A stretch of 32,500 nucleotides of DNA from Neocallimastix lanati (nom. inval.). Lineage: Eukaryota > Neocallimastigomycota > Neocallimastigomycetes > Neocallimastigales > Neocallimastigaceae. The number at the start of each line of letters is the position of its first letter. The stretch's first letter is position 1. The notes below the pieces were generated by a model. That model was not told the DNA's origin and ran no database searches. It saw only the letters and a list, made by a program, of their open reading frames with translations. The translations under genes were made by a program, and so were the position numbers. Shown here piece by piece: positions 23,289 through 32,500 of the stretch. Where the stretch lies: assembly GCA_016946835.1 (NCBI GenBank), contig JACVTC010000069.1, positions 655,001 through 687,500 on the forward strand, given 5' to 3'.

Positions 23289-23321
<33 letters not shown>

Positions 23322-23740
23322 TTTAGTCTTATAAATAATAAAAAAAAAAATAAACCATATATATAAATATATATTATTTCAAATTACTTTGTAATAAAAA
23401 GGCAGCATGACCTAACCAAAATAATTGCATTGCAATATTTCCATCATTTTCATGATAATCGGTAATGGCCTTAAGATTTAAGTCTACCTTTAAATTTTCA
23501 TGTTTTTCATTGCCTGAAAAATAATTTTTCATATAACCTTTTATAATTCTAGGAACACCATATTCTTTTGACGCTTCTCTTCTTGTTACTGATGGCCACT
23601 TTCAATAGAACATATTTTAAATATTTTTATATATTTACATATTATAAATATATATTAAAAAAAAAAATTAATATTTTAGTTTTAATAAACAAATTCTATA
23701 TTTACTTATTTATTGTTTGAATTATTTATTAAACTTATTC

Positions 23741-23773
<33 letters not shown>

Positions 23774-24000
23774 TAAATTATTTAATTTTTATTTAAAATT
23801 CTAATTCCTTTTTTTTTTTTTTAATATTTAAATTTATTATTATTATAATTATTATTATTATTATTATTATTAATATTTTCACAATTTATAAAATTGTGTA
23901 AAAAAAATACTTACTGGATTAATATATTTTTTTCCTTGTTTGACTGAAGCACAACAAGTCTCAGGATTTTTTTGTCTTTCAGGTAATTTTTCAATATAAT
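21274..24000 (-). CDS. NAPE-PLD-like metallo-beta-lactamase-fold phospholipase (at least 8 exons, 5' end unresolved)
   Basis: Minus-strand exons: A up to about 24000-23915, B 23598-23388, C 23277-23235, D 23008-22904, E 22704-22342, F 22082-21905, G 21759-21702, H 21416-21274 (TAA 21274-21276). Junction phases (0, 1, 2, 2, 2, 0, 1) all match across GT-AG pairs. Exons B-H give 366 residues. Motifs in order are YINPWPS (A/B), LGHAAFLLQINSFTILFDPF (B/C), SHSHYDHLD (the HxHxDH zinc motif, split D/E), CQHFSGRSG (E), FAGDTGY (E/F) and MHWGT (G/H). These are the metal ligands and layout of N-acyl-phosphatidylethanolamine-hydrolysing phospholipase D, which releases N-acylethanolamines; fungal relatives include yeast Fmp30. 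No in-frame Met is visible in exon A: a TAA precedes NYIEKLPERQ and a poly-A run lies upstream, so an upstream exon, an acceptor at GAAAG (about 23981) or a damaged start is possible. Confidence 0.8.
21470..21531. repeat. AAT array in the last NAPE-PLD-like intron
   Basis: About 20 AAT units followed by an AT dinucleotide run (to about 21548), within intron 21701-21417. It is typical of the simple sequence that fills introns in this window. Confidence 0.85.
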
Positions 24001-24005
24001 TTATC

Positions 24006-24008
<3 letters not shown>

Positions 24009-24040
<32 letters not shown>

Positions 24041-25195
24041 AAATTTTTAATAATTACTAATATTTATATTATTATTAATTTCAAAATATAATTATTATTT
24101 TTTTTTTTTGAATTAAATTTTTTAAATAGAGTATATAAAATAAAAAATATATTCTTTAATTCTTTATTATTTTTTTTATGCAATATTTCTTTATTTGTAT
24201 TATTTATTATTTTAAATATTTCTTTTTATAATTATTTTTTATTTTATTATGACTTTATTTTTTAAATTATCACTGTACTTTAAAATTGTAATTTTAAATG
24301 AAATTTGAAAGTTATTATTACATAATAATAAAATTTAATACTAATGTAAAATAATAATAATAATAATCATAATATTTAATTAAAATAAAATTAATTTAAA
24401 ATTATATTTAATACTAATAAAATAATAAAATAATATATTTAATAATTATAATTTATAATTATAATTATTATAAATTTTTTTTTTTTACTAATTAATTTTT
24501 TAAAATGTGGAACAATATCCATTAATAATTTTTAAATGTTTATCATAAAAATTTACCCAAATTTTAATGTTGATATTTTTTTATTATCACTCCTAAAATG
24601 TTCTGTTATATTCCTACTTATTTATTGATGATAACATTTCACTCTATTAATTGAATTTGAGTTGATATTTATTTATTTTAGTTATTATTATTATTATTAT
24701 TATTTAAATATCATAAAATAATAATTATATATATTATGTATATTATATATATATAAATTTTTATTTTTAACTTTTATTTTTATTTATATCCATGTGGTAT
24801 GACATATTTTTTTTCTTTTTTTATAGAATTGTTAATGTGGAAAAATAGATATATTATATTTTTTAATTTATTTAGAGAATTAAATAATAATAATAAAAAG
24901 TGATAGAAAAAAAATTTTTTTTCAATAAAAATATGTAATAAATATTTTTAAATCAAATTTAAATTAAATATCTTTAATTCAATGTGCTGCATTTCGAAAC
25001 GTGGCTTATGAATAAAATTTTTATTCTAACGCCCCACTTTTTTAATCTTTGTTAAATAATTGTAAATAAATAAATAAAACAGGAAATAAATATAAATGGC
25101 TATATTTTATTTGTATTCCGTTCCTTAAAATTTTTTTTTATATCTATCTAAAAATAAATCATCATATAATTTTTTTTAATATATTTATTTTTCAA
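24009..25195. other. A/T-rich intergenic DNA
   Basis: No gene is supportable. It may hold the missing first exon of the NAPE-PLD-like gene; I found no convincing ATG followed by a donor on the minus strand at 24010-24400. Mixed-composition pieces at 24500-24660 (a broken minus-strand frame with VNFYDKHLKIING) and 24960-25050 are unassigned. Confidence 0.5.
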
Positions 25196-25665
25196 CCGCA
25201 AATATAGTTATTATTATTATTATTATTATTGACCGCTAAAAATGGAAAATTTCCATATTCAATAATATTTTTATTAATACTATTATTATTTATTGGTATA
25301 ATCTTTTAATAATTTAACCATTATAATATTTTTATTAAAAAGTGGATGCTAAAAGTGGATAAATTCTAAAATCATCTCTATCATTTATTTTCAAAATAAT
25401 ATCATGTCTTTTGGCATAATCTATTAATAATTTAGCCATTTTAATATGATTCTTATCAATAGCATATAAAAGTGAAATTTTTCAATTACTAGCTTTTTCA
25501 TTTATTTCTAAAATGATGTTATGTTTATTGACATAATATATTAATAATTTTACCATTTCAATATTATTAATTTCAATGGCTTCTAAAAGGGGATACTTTC
25601 CATTATTGTCTTTTTCATTTATTCTCAAAATAATATCATGTTCATTGATATAATTTTATAAGCAA
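25196..25665 (-). pseudogene. Ankyrin-repeat pseudogene fragment
   Basis: Minus-strand reading from 25665 gives about four ankyrin-type units of about 35 residues: NYINEHDIILRINEKDNNGK, then YPLLEAIEINNIEMVKLLIY, then KISLLYAIDKNHIKMAKLLI, then IYPLLASTF and, after a 1-nt shift, NKNIIMVKLLKDYTNK. A last piece reads EYGNFPFLAVNNN. Stops occur before NYINEHD, after EKASN and after LASTF. The two-helix pattern (PLLxAIxxNNIxMVKLLI) is clear. Large ankyrin families are known from anaerobic fungi; this is a decayed piece with no start. Confidence 0.75.
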
Positions 25666-26064
25666 TTTAGACAATTATTAAAATTTAAATAGATAATATT
25701 CAAAAATATATGTAAAATATAAATTATTTTATTTTATATTGTTTAGTTTTCCTTTAATTTATTCATATTTATAGTTTTTTTTTTCTATTATTAATTATAC
25801 TATAGAGTAATATATTTCCACTAAAGTCGTATCTCGTTATTTGTAGGAAGTGTAAGAAGTAACAAAAAAAAAAAAAAAAAATTATAAGTAGTATATATGA
25901 ATCATACTAAATTATTATTATTTATTAAATAATATGTATATATTCTTTTATTTATTTATCTATTTATTGTAATTTTCTTCTTGAATTTTTATATATTAAT
26001 ATAATTTTTTTTATTCAACACAAAAAAACAAAATAAACAATCAATTAATATATATATATATATA

Positions 26065-26098
<34 letters not shown>

Positions 26099-26299
26099 TT
26101 TTTTTTAAATTTATTTTTTAATTTACAATAATAATTTTTCGTTTAATTCGTAAAATTATATATTTGACAAATTATAAATTTATTTAATTTGTATATATAT
26201 ATATGTATGAAACTTTAACACAAACATATATGAATTTTACATTATGTCTATTTATATAATTTACTCTTATTTTGTTTATTCCTTTTTTTTTTTTCTTTT

Positions 26300-26330
<31 letters not shown>

Positions 26331-26649
26331 TTTATAAAAAATTTATATTATACAATTGCTGTTCATTGTTATAATATATTATTTATAGAATTAATTATTA
26401 TTTAATAGAGTATTTTAAATATTTTATTTATAAATAATATTTAAAAGAAGTAATTGGAATAGTTATAACTATTAAAGATACTAATTATTTTTATAGAAAT
26501 AAAAATAAAAAGTGTCATATTCAAGATTGTAATTATATTTTTTGATTTATATATCTATCTATCTATATAGATAGATACTAAATCAATATATTAAATTCGA
26601 AAATTAATATATATATATTTTTTTTATATTATAATTTTCTTTTCTATAT
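25666..26649. other. A/T-rich intergenic DNA, 3' flank of pectate lyase
   Basis: No gene seen. It contains poly-T runs (26070-26096 and 26304-26329) and the palindrome annotated separately at 26556-26577. Confidence 0.55.
26556..26577. repeat. 22-bp perfect palindrome (TATC/GATA type) 3' of pectate lyase
   Basis: A perfect inverted repeat built of ATCT units on one arm and AGAT on the other, centred at 26566.5, about 72 bp past the pectate lyase stop. On the transcript it could fold into a hairpin in the 3' UTR. It may equally be a chance product of a tetranucleotide repeat. Confidence 0.6.
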
Positions 26650-29259
26650 TTATTCAGTAATTGCTTTCCAGGTTTGGCAATTATTATTGGTTGGGGCCCA
26701 TTGTTGAACATTAGCACCGCTAGATTTACTAGCTGAAGCAATTTCAACATAGGCTTGATCTTTGGAAGCATGGGTTATAATATGATAGGTACCATCTGGA
26801 TTCTTTGAGAATCTGAATAACATTGAACTGTCATTTCTGGAGAAGGTCTTAATGTCAATATTAGCACCATTTCCACTTCCTTCTGCTCTGAGAGCGTAAC
26901 TCATGTTACTAGCACTTCTGATGTAGTAATAGTTACCACTTCCAAAAGCAACAAGTTTCCATTTTTGACTTTTGACATCGCTTCTACCCCATTGTTGAAC
27001 ATTAGTATTATCTGCCATTTTACCACTAACAATATCCATGACCATGCCAGAGTTTCCATTTTGGAAGGTGTAAGTATAACTAGTATTCATTGAGCAACCA
27101 GGATTAGAAACTGGCTCTAAATACCAATCTTGACAGGAGGCACCATTAACGACCCATTGTTGAACATTAGCTCCAGAAGACGTTGAACCATCTTTAATTT
27201 CAATAGCAGATTTACCTCCTGAAACCTTCGTAAGAATTTTATAAGTTCCATTTGAATTTTTCGAAAACATGAATTTTTGATTATCATTTCCATTGTACTT
27301 ATATATATGAATATTCGCTCCATTCGTATTCTTAGCACCAGAGACATCTAAAACATAGGAGCCGCCATCACCAACAGCAGATACAATGTAGTAATAACCA
27401 TCACCAGCAGAAATTAATTTGAATATATTCTGACTTCCAGCAGAAGAAGCACCCCATTGTTGAGCATTGGCACCATTAGCAGCTTTAGCACCATCAATAT
27501 CGATGTAGAGATTACTGTTAGCATTTTTAATCATATAAGTTGAACCATCATTTAATAAAGCAGTTTTTGCTATAGTAGAGGAACCCGAACTACTACCACT
27601 ACTACCACTACTGCTATTACTGTTGCTATTACTACTACTGTTATTATTTACGGTATTTATTTTGGTAAGGAATGGACTTTCATATTTAGTGGTAATCCAA
27701 CTAGAGAAATCACTATCCGTAATGTACTTGATACCACTTTCACTGGTGAAAGCACCAGCATATTTAGTACAGAAACTTTTAGTATCTGTTCCTTTGGTGT
27801 TATAAGAATCTAATAATTCATAACCGTAGTTAGATTGATTTGGATACCATGAAGATTTAGATTTTGGTGAGAAATTAATTCTGGATGGCGTACCATTGAC
27901 TTCAGTAGCTAAGTAAGAATTGTCATCACGACTTGGATCACTACCCATTACTAAAGCTTGACCGGCAGAATAACCTTGGAAACGATTATTTTGAGAAACC
28001 ATATTACTTCCGTCACCACCAATAATACCAGTAGTAGCAGAACCATTGCTATTGACACCATAGGCTGAATAATAATTATTATAGACATGAGCTGAACCAT
28101 TACCTAGTTGTGGACATCTTCTCACATTTTGATTCCACCAATTGTATAAAAGGGTGGTTCTATCACGAGAAATTTCGGTATTCTGAGTACCGTAAGCGAC
28201 GGTCCAATATCTATTTGTGAATTTACAGTAGGAGACAGTAACATAATCTGGACTTCTGTTTCTATCCTTTTTATCTAAATAACTTTCATATGGAGTATTA
28301 ATCCAAATAAATTTACCAACTTCATCTTGACCATTACCATTTCTATTATAAGAAAGTTGACTATTAAAGTTAATATGATCAATCCAAATTTGACGAGAAG
28401 ACCAAATATTAATAAGAATTCTATCTTTTACATTTTTAGCTTGTAAATCTAAATTACGGAAAACGATATTATCACTTGGTTCATCTCCAGCATTACCATA
28501 CTCATTGTTCGTACGAAACATTGAATCATAGATAGTGTGTTTGGAGAAGGAACCAACAATTGTCTTATTATCACGAATACGAGTATGAGATTTATTTTTC
28601 ATATCAATATTAGCAGTAACAACAACGGTCTTTGGAACGGTGGTCTTAAGTTCAGCTTCTAATTGATCCGCTGTAGAAACAAATACGGTTTCACCTAGAA
28701 GACCACCAATGGTACCTGCTTTTTCACCCGAATTAGTTTTACAGTTAGCGGCAAATCCCTCTAAACCATCAAGATTAATCTTAAACTTTTGATAATTATT
28801 TCCAGAGTATTTGGTAAGACTAAATCCACTGCCGTTAGTGTAAGTAAGAGATTTTGAAGCATCAGCACTACTTGTAATCTTATAGTAAAGATAATAGCCA
28901 TCATAATCCTTTTGAACACCTTCAATTTTCCAACGTTGATTAGAACCGTTACTATCTGCAGCAAGAGTTACACCACTACCATTAGCAGTAAGAATTTTAT
29001 TAGAAGAAGAACTGACAATTTCAAAAATTCCTGAACTTACATAATTAACAGACCATTTTTCTTCAGCTTTACCATTTTGAGTTGAAGCAGTAAGATTATT
29101 TCCTGAAGCATTTATGTTTTGATTGGTATTGTAAATAGCTAAACGGAATTTTTGAATAGGGTAGGAAACAGAGGCAGCAGCAGCTACCTGAACTTTATTA
29201 AAACTTAATAAAGTTACTACTAAAAATAAAGTAATTAATTTTTGTTTAATATATATCAT
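26650..29259 (-). CDS. Secreted pectate lyase (PL1 type) flanked by ricin-type beta-trefoil (CBM13-like) modules
   Basis: One uninterrupted 869-codon frame. Residues 1-29 are a signal peptide (MIYIKQK, hydrophobic core, AAAAS). Residues 34-163 form an N-terminal ricin-B-like trefoil (NQRWKIEG and NYQKFKIN lobe ends). Residues about 168-500 are a right-handed beta-helix pectate lyase: TVVVTANIDM, IWIDHINF (291-298), VTVSYCKF (340-347) and RRCPQLGNGSAHVYNNYY (380-397), matching the PL1 WIDH, catalytic-Arg and HVYNNYY signatures. A Ser/Asn/Gly linker (538-562) leads to two further trefoil regions (565-718 and 724-869) with repeated GANxQQW motifs. It should cleave polygalacturonate by beta-elimination outside the cell, with the trefoils binding sugars. 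No dockerin is present. The frame is intronless, unlike the multi-exon neighbours, which fits bacterial origin by transfer (inference). The ATG at 29259 is the only start giving the signal peptide. Confidence 0.92.
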   Translation of the reverse strand: MIYIKQKLITLFLVVTLLSFNKVQVAAAASVSYPIQKFRLAIYNTNQNINASGNNLTASTQNGKAEEKWSVNYVSSGIFEIVSSSSNKILTANGSGVTLAADSNGSNQRWKIEGVQKDYDGYYLYYKITSSADASKSLTYTNGSGFSLTKYSGNNYQKFKINLDGLEGFAANCKTNSGEKAGTIGGLLGETVFVSTADQLEAELKTTVPKTVVVTANIDMKNKSHTRIRDNKTIVGSFSKHTIYDSMFRTNNEYGNAGDEPSDNIVFRNLDLQAKNVKDRILINIWSSRQIWIDHINFNSQLSYNRNGNGQDEVGKFIWINTPYESYLDKKDRNRSPDYVTVSYCKFTNRYWTVAYGTQNTEISRDRTTLLYNWWNQNVRRCPQLGNGSAHVYNNYYSAYGVNSNGSATTGIIGGDGSNMVSQNNRFQGYSAGQALVMGSDPSRDDNSYLATEVNGTPSRINFSPKSKSSWYPNQSNYGYELLDSYNTKGTDTKSFCTKYAGAFTSESGIKYITDSDFSSWITTKYESPFLTKINTVNNNSSSNSNSNSSSGSSGSSSGSSTIAKTALLNDGSTYMIKNANSNLYIDIDGAKAANGANAQQWGASSAGSQNIFKLISAGDGYYYIVSAVGDGGSYVLDVSGAKNTNGANIHIYKYNGNDNQKFMFSKNSNGTYKILTKVSGGKSAIEIKDGSTSSGANVQQWVVNGASCQDWYLEPVSNPGCSMNTSYTYTFQNGNSGMVMDIVSGKMADNTNVQQWGRSDVKSQKWKLVAFGSGNYYYIRSASNMSYALRAEGSGNGANIDIKTFSRNDSSMLFRFSKNPDGTYHIITHASKDQAYVEIASASKSSGANVQQWAPTNNNCQTWKAITE

Positions 29260-29974
29260 TCTATACCTATATATAATAAAAAATTAATTCTATCTATAAA
29301 AGCTTTATTTATTTTTATTTTATTATATATTTATTATATATTATATAATATTATATAATATTATTTATAATATATTTAAATATTTTTTTTTATTATTTTA
29401 TTTTATTTTTTTATTCTATTTTATTTTTTTATTCTATTCTTTTTTATTTTATTATTAATTTTAAAATATATATATTTTATAAACTAATAATATTTTTAAA
29501 AAATTAAAAAAAAAAAAAAAAAGTGAAATGAATTTTATTTATATACTTTTTTAATATGATTCTTACGCTATTAATAATTTAAATAGGATATTATTATATT
29601 ATGCTATTTATTAAAAATTCATTTTTTATATTTTTTTTTAATATTATTATTAATAAATTATTTTTTATATTTATTTTAATTTTTTTTTTATTTTTTTTTT
29701 TATTTTTTTTATTTTTTTTTAAAGAACTTTAAATTTTATGAAATATTTTGACTTTTAGTTATTTTGAAAAATTTTGTGTATAAAAAGGCATTTTTTTAAA
29801 TTATTTTTCAATTAATGTATATATTATTATATAATATTTAAGATTACTTTAATATATTAAATACAATATCAATAAATTAAATTTAAATTAAATTTTTTTT
29901 TTATTTTTTATAAATAAATAAAAAAAAATTTTTTTTAATAAAATTATTTATTTATATTAGTTTAATTTATTATT

Positions 29975-30046
29975 ATGGGGAACACAAATAGTAAAAAAAG
30001 TAATAATAATAATAATAATGATAAATTATTTAATTTAATTTTATAG
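29975..30046 (+). CDS. Possible 23-codon ORF or orphan first exon with N-myristoylation-like start
   Basis: It reads MGNTNSKKS, an Asn run, then DKLFNLIL and TAG. Gly2 with Ser6 and Lys7 fits the N-myristoylation consensus. GTAAAA after the Ser6 codon and TTTTATAG at the stop are splice-like, so it could be a 5' exon or a relic of a longer gene. No downstream coding partner was recognised, so it may be chance. Confidence 0.25.
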   Translation: MGNTNSKKSNNNNNNDKLFNLIL

Positions 30047-31514
30047 GCATTAATATAAGATTTATTAATTATTGATTAATATTAATAATAATAATTATTG
30101 ATTAATAATAATATAATAATAATAATTATTATTATTACTTTAATACTAATTTAAGTATTTTTTATTTAAACTCCATTAACAGTTTGGTATTATTAGAACT
30201 AATGATTACTATAGTTTCCATAGTAATAAATATAATTTTTAATTATTTTAATTAATTAATATTATAAATATCCTTTTTAATATAAAATTTAAGTAATTTA
30301 AGATAATATAAAATCATAATTATTATTATTGTTTCTTAGTTAGACCTCTTCTTCTTATTATTACTTATTACTTATTGTTATAAATATTAATAATATCATT
30401 TTTATTGTTATTATCATTACTATTATTACTGAATATAATAATTTAAATTATAAGTATTATCATTAATAATTTTTTTTTAATAATAAAAAAAATCTTTGAT
30501 ATATATATAAATAGATATTATCCAAATAGCAATATATAATTAAATAAATAAAATAATATTATTAGTATTACTTTTACATTAATGTTAAATCATCTTATTT
30601 TATGTTTAGTATTATTATTATTATTATTACTTTTGGATATTTTAAATATTTTCCTTTATTCCATTTGTTTCAAAAATTTTTATATTTCTATTATAATATT
30701 AAATTATTATTTATAATATTATTTTTAAATTATAAATTATATTTATAAAGATGATTAATAATAATATTATCAATAACTATTGTTACTATTTGAATTAAAT
30801 ATATATATATTAAAATGGTTTACCTTTAATTAATAAAACGTATGAATTATATAACTTAAAGTTGTTAAATTTTTAAATAAATTTTAAAATAGTCTTAATT
30901 TATATTATTCCAAAAAATCCTATTAAATAAAAAATTTACATTTTTTAAAATTATTTAAAAGATATTCTAATATAATATAGTTCTTTAAATATTCATCTAT
31001 TCAATAAAAATAGTTTTACTTTATAAAATTTTAATAAAATTATAATCATCATCCTTATTTTTTAATTATACTATTTCTTATTATTTCTTATTTTTTATTA
31101 TTATTATTATTATTACTTAATGTTATTTGTATTTTTAGCTTTTATTTTTATTGATATCATCATTATTATTATTTAAAATATATATAATAGTAATCACAAT
31201 AATAAGATTACTAATTTTTTTTATAATAATAAAGCTTTTCAAATTATATGATCTATTCTATAAATAAAAATTAAAAATTAATTTCATTTTTTTTTTAATT
31301 TCTTTTATTTATTATTTTATTTTATAATTTTTTTTTATTTTTTTTTTTTTTGGTATCTTAAATATTTTCCTTTATTTCATTTATTTAAAAAATTTTTTGG
31401 TTATTATTATCATGAATAATTAATAATATTATTTTTTAGTAATATTTATTAATATTTTTTTTTATACCTATTGTTATTAATAAAATTAATAAAAATTAAT
31501 AAAATTATATATAT

Positions 31515-31546
31515 ATACACACACATATATATATATGTGTGTGTAT
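31515..31546. repeat. 32-bp perfect AC/AT/GT palindrome
   Basis: An ACACACAC arm and a GTGTGTGT arm flank an AT core, symmetric about 31530.5 and extended by AT steps. It could extrude a cruciform or mark a simple-repeat inversion. No gene is adjacent. Confidence 0.7.
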
Positions 31547-32500
31547 TGTAAATTAATTTAATCTAAATTTTTATTAATTAAATTTATTTTCATGAATTTT
31601 TTTTTTTTTAGAAAGTATTATTAAATAAAGTTCTTTTTCTAATCTAAAATAAAATAAAAATAAAAATAAAAATAAAATAAATAAATTAAAAAATTGAAAT
31701 AATAATTTTTATTATTATTGTTATAATTATTAATATTAATATTATTATTAGATATTCAAATTATTAAATAATTTTATAATTTATAATAGTAAAAAGTTAA
31801 ATAATTTAATTGTATATCAATTTTTCCATATTTCTTTCCAGCGCATAAAAATTAAAAATTAAAAATTACAAATAAAATAAAATAATAGTAAGTAGTTTTT
31901 ATTGTTTTTTTTTTTTTTTTTGCTCTTTCAATATAAATTTAATTTAAAGAGAGAAACGTTTTAAAAATGTCTCTTATTGTTCCAAACATTCATTTTATTA
32001 AAAAAAAAAAAAAAAAAGAAAAAAAAATTAAAAATTAAAAATTTAAAATATTAAAAATATTAATATATTAAAAGTTTTAATGCAATATATTACAATATAA
32101 ATATTGCATATAGTCATATTAAATTACATAAATAATTTTTATTTGCCGTTATTTCATTTATTTTATTGTTTTTAGAATTTAATTTGATATAGTTTTTGTC
32201 TAATTCTAAATTTTATATTTATTTTATTTATTTTATTTATTTATTTATTTCTTTGTTTTACTTTATCTTAACTCTTTATTTATATTAATTGTTTTATTAT
32301 ACTTTACTATTTATTTTATTTTACTTTTTAATTTTTTATTTATTTATTTATTTTTATAATTATTTATTCATTTTTTATCTTATTTCTTTATTTTATTTAT
32401 TATTTTATTTATTATTTTTTTTTCTATAAATATTGTTATTTTTAATTTTCGATTTTTTTTTTATTTTTATATTTGGTTTAATTAAGTGTAGAGTAGTTCT

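Larger units (their letters stand above)
29260..32500. other. A/T-rich intergenic DNA, 5' flank of pectate lyase
   Basis: No substantial gene. The first few hundred bases upstream of 29259 must hold the pectate lyase promoter, but no element stands out from the TATA-like background. Poly-A/T runs, ATT arrays and TTTA arrays (32220-32410) fill the rest. A short ORF at 31968 (MSLIVPNIHFI followed by poly-Lys) is not credible. Confidence 0.55.

Noticed and set aside
1-32500. Dictyostelid origin, suggested by poly-A/T runs and Asn/Thr homopolymers
   Set aside because: The CBM1-like modules, CotH with Thr linker, ricin-type pectate lyase and Gfd2-like domains fit an anaerobic gut fungus better, although I could not run a search to prove it.
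1-32500. tRNA, rRNA, CRISPR or transposon genes
   Set aside because: No cloverleaf, spacer-repeat array, transposase or reverse-transcriptase motif was seen. The periodic repeats are simple A/T satellites.

Overview
The window is from an extremely AT-rich eukaryotic nuclear genome. The best fit is an anaerobic gut fungus (Neocallimastigomycota, genus not resolved). The reasons are GT-AG introns in coding islands set in near-pure A/T DNA, many 20-40 nt poly-A/poly-T runs, a secreted CotH-kinase protein with Thr-rich linkers and CBM1-like Cys modules, an intronless pectate lyase with ricin-type lectin domains, and an ankyrin relic. No database search was run; all family calls come from motifs read by eye.

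Layout. (1) 523-3151, minus: three-exon secreted CotH-like gene, 785 aa when spliced. (2) 3152-11980: A/T desert with a 7-bp minisatellite, AAT arrays, a perfect 75-bp tandem duplication and a decayed alpha/beta-hydrolase gene (7480-8215, minus). (3) 11981-18825, plus: the highlight. Six long ORFs and a 68-nt terminal exon join through six phase-1 introns into one predicted 1,580-aa protein with seven tandem DEDDh 3'-5' exonuclease-like domains, resembling the fungal Gfd2/YDR514C type. Every intron sits at the same place, inside the HNAG|NDA catalytic motif. (4) 18826-21273: A/T desert. (5) 21274 to about 24000, minus: NAPE-PLD-like metallo-beta-lactamase-fold phospholipase in at least eight exons, all metal ligands present, first Met not found. 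(6) 25196-25665, minus: ankyrin-repeat pseudogene. (7) 26650-29259, minus: intact 869-aa secreted pectate lyase (PL1 type) flanked by ricin-type beta-trefoil modules. (8) 29260-32500: A/T desert with a 23-codon myristoylation-like ORF and a short palindrome.

How the genes relate. The CotH protein and the pectate lyase are both predicted to be secreted and fit plant-wall attachment and degradation. The NAPE-PLD-like protein is a membrane-lipid enzyme. The poly-exonuclease has no signal peptide and should be intracellular. It is the strongest candidate for an undescribed system: a tandem, exon-modular nuclease array with four domains whose catalytic residues are complete, bounded by three domains that have lost key residues. 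Eukaryotic genes this far apart need not be functionally linked.
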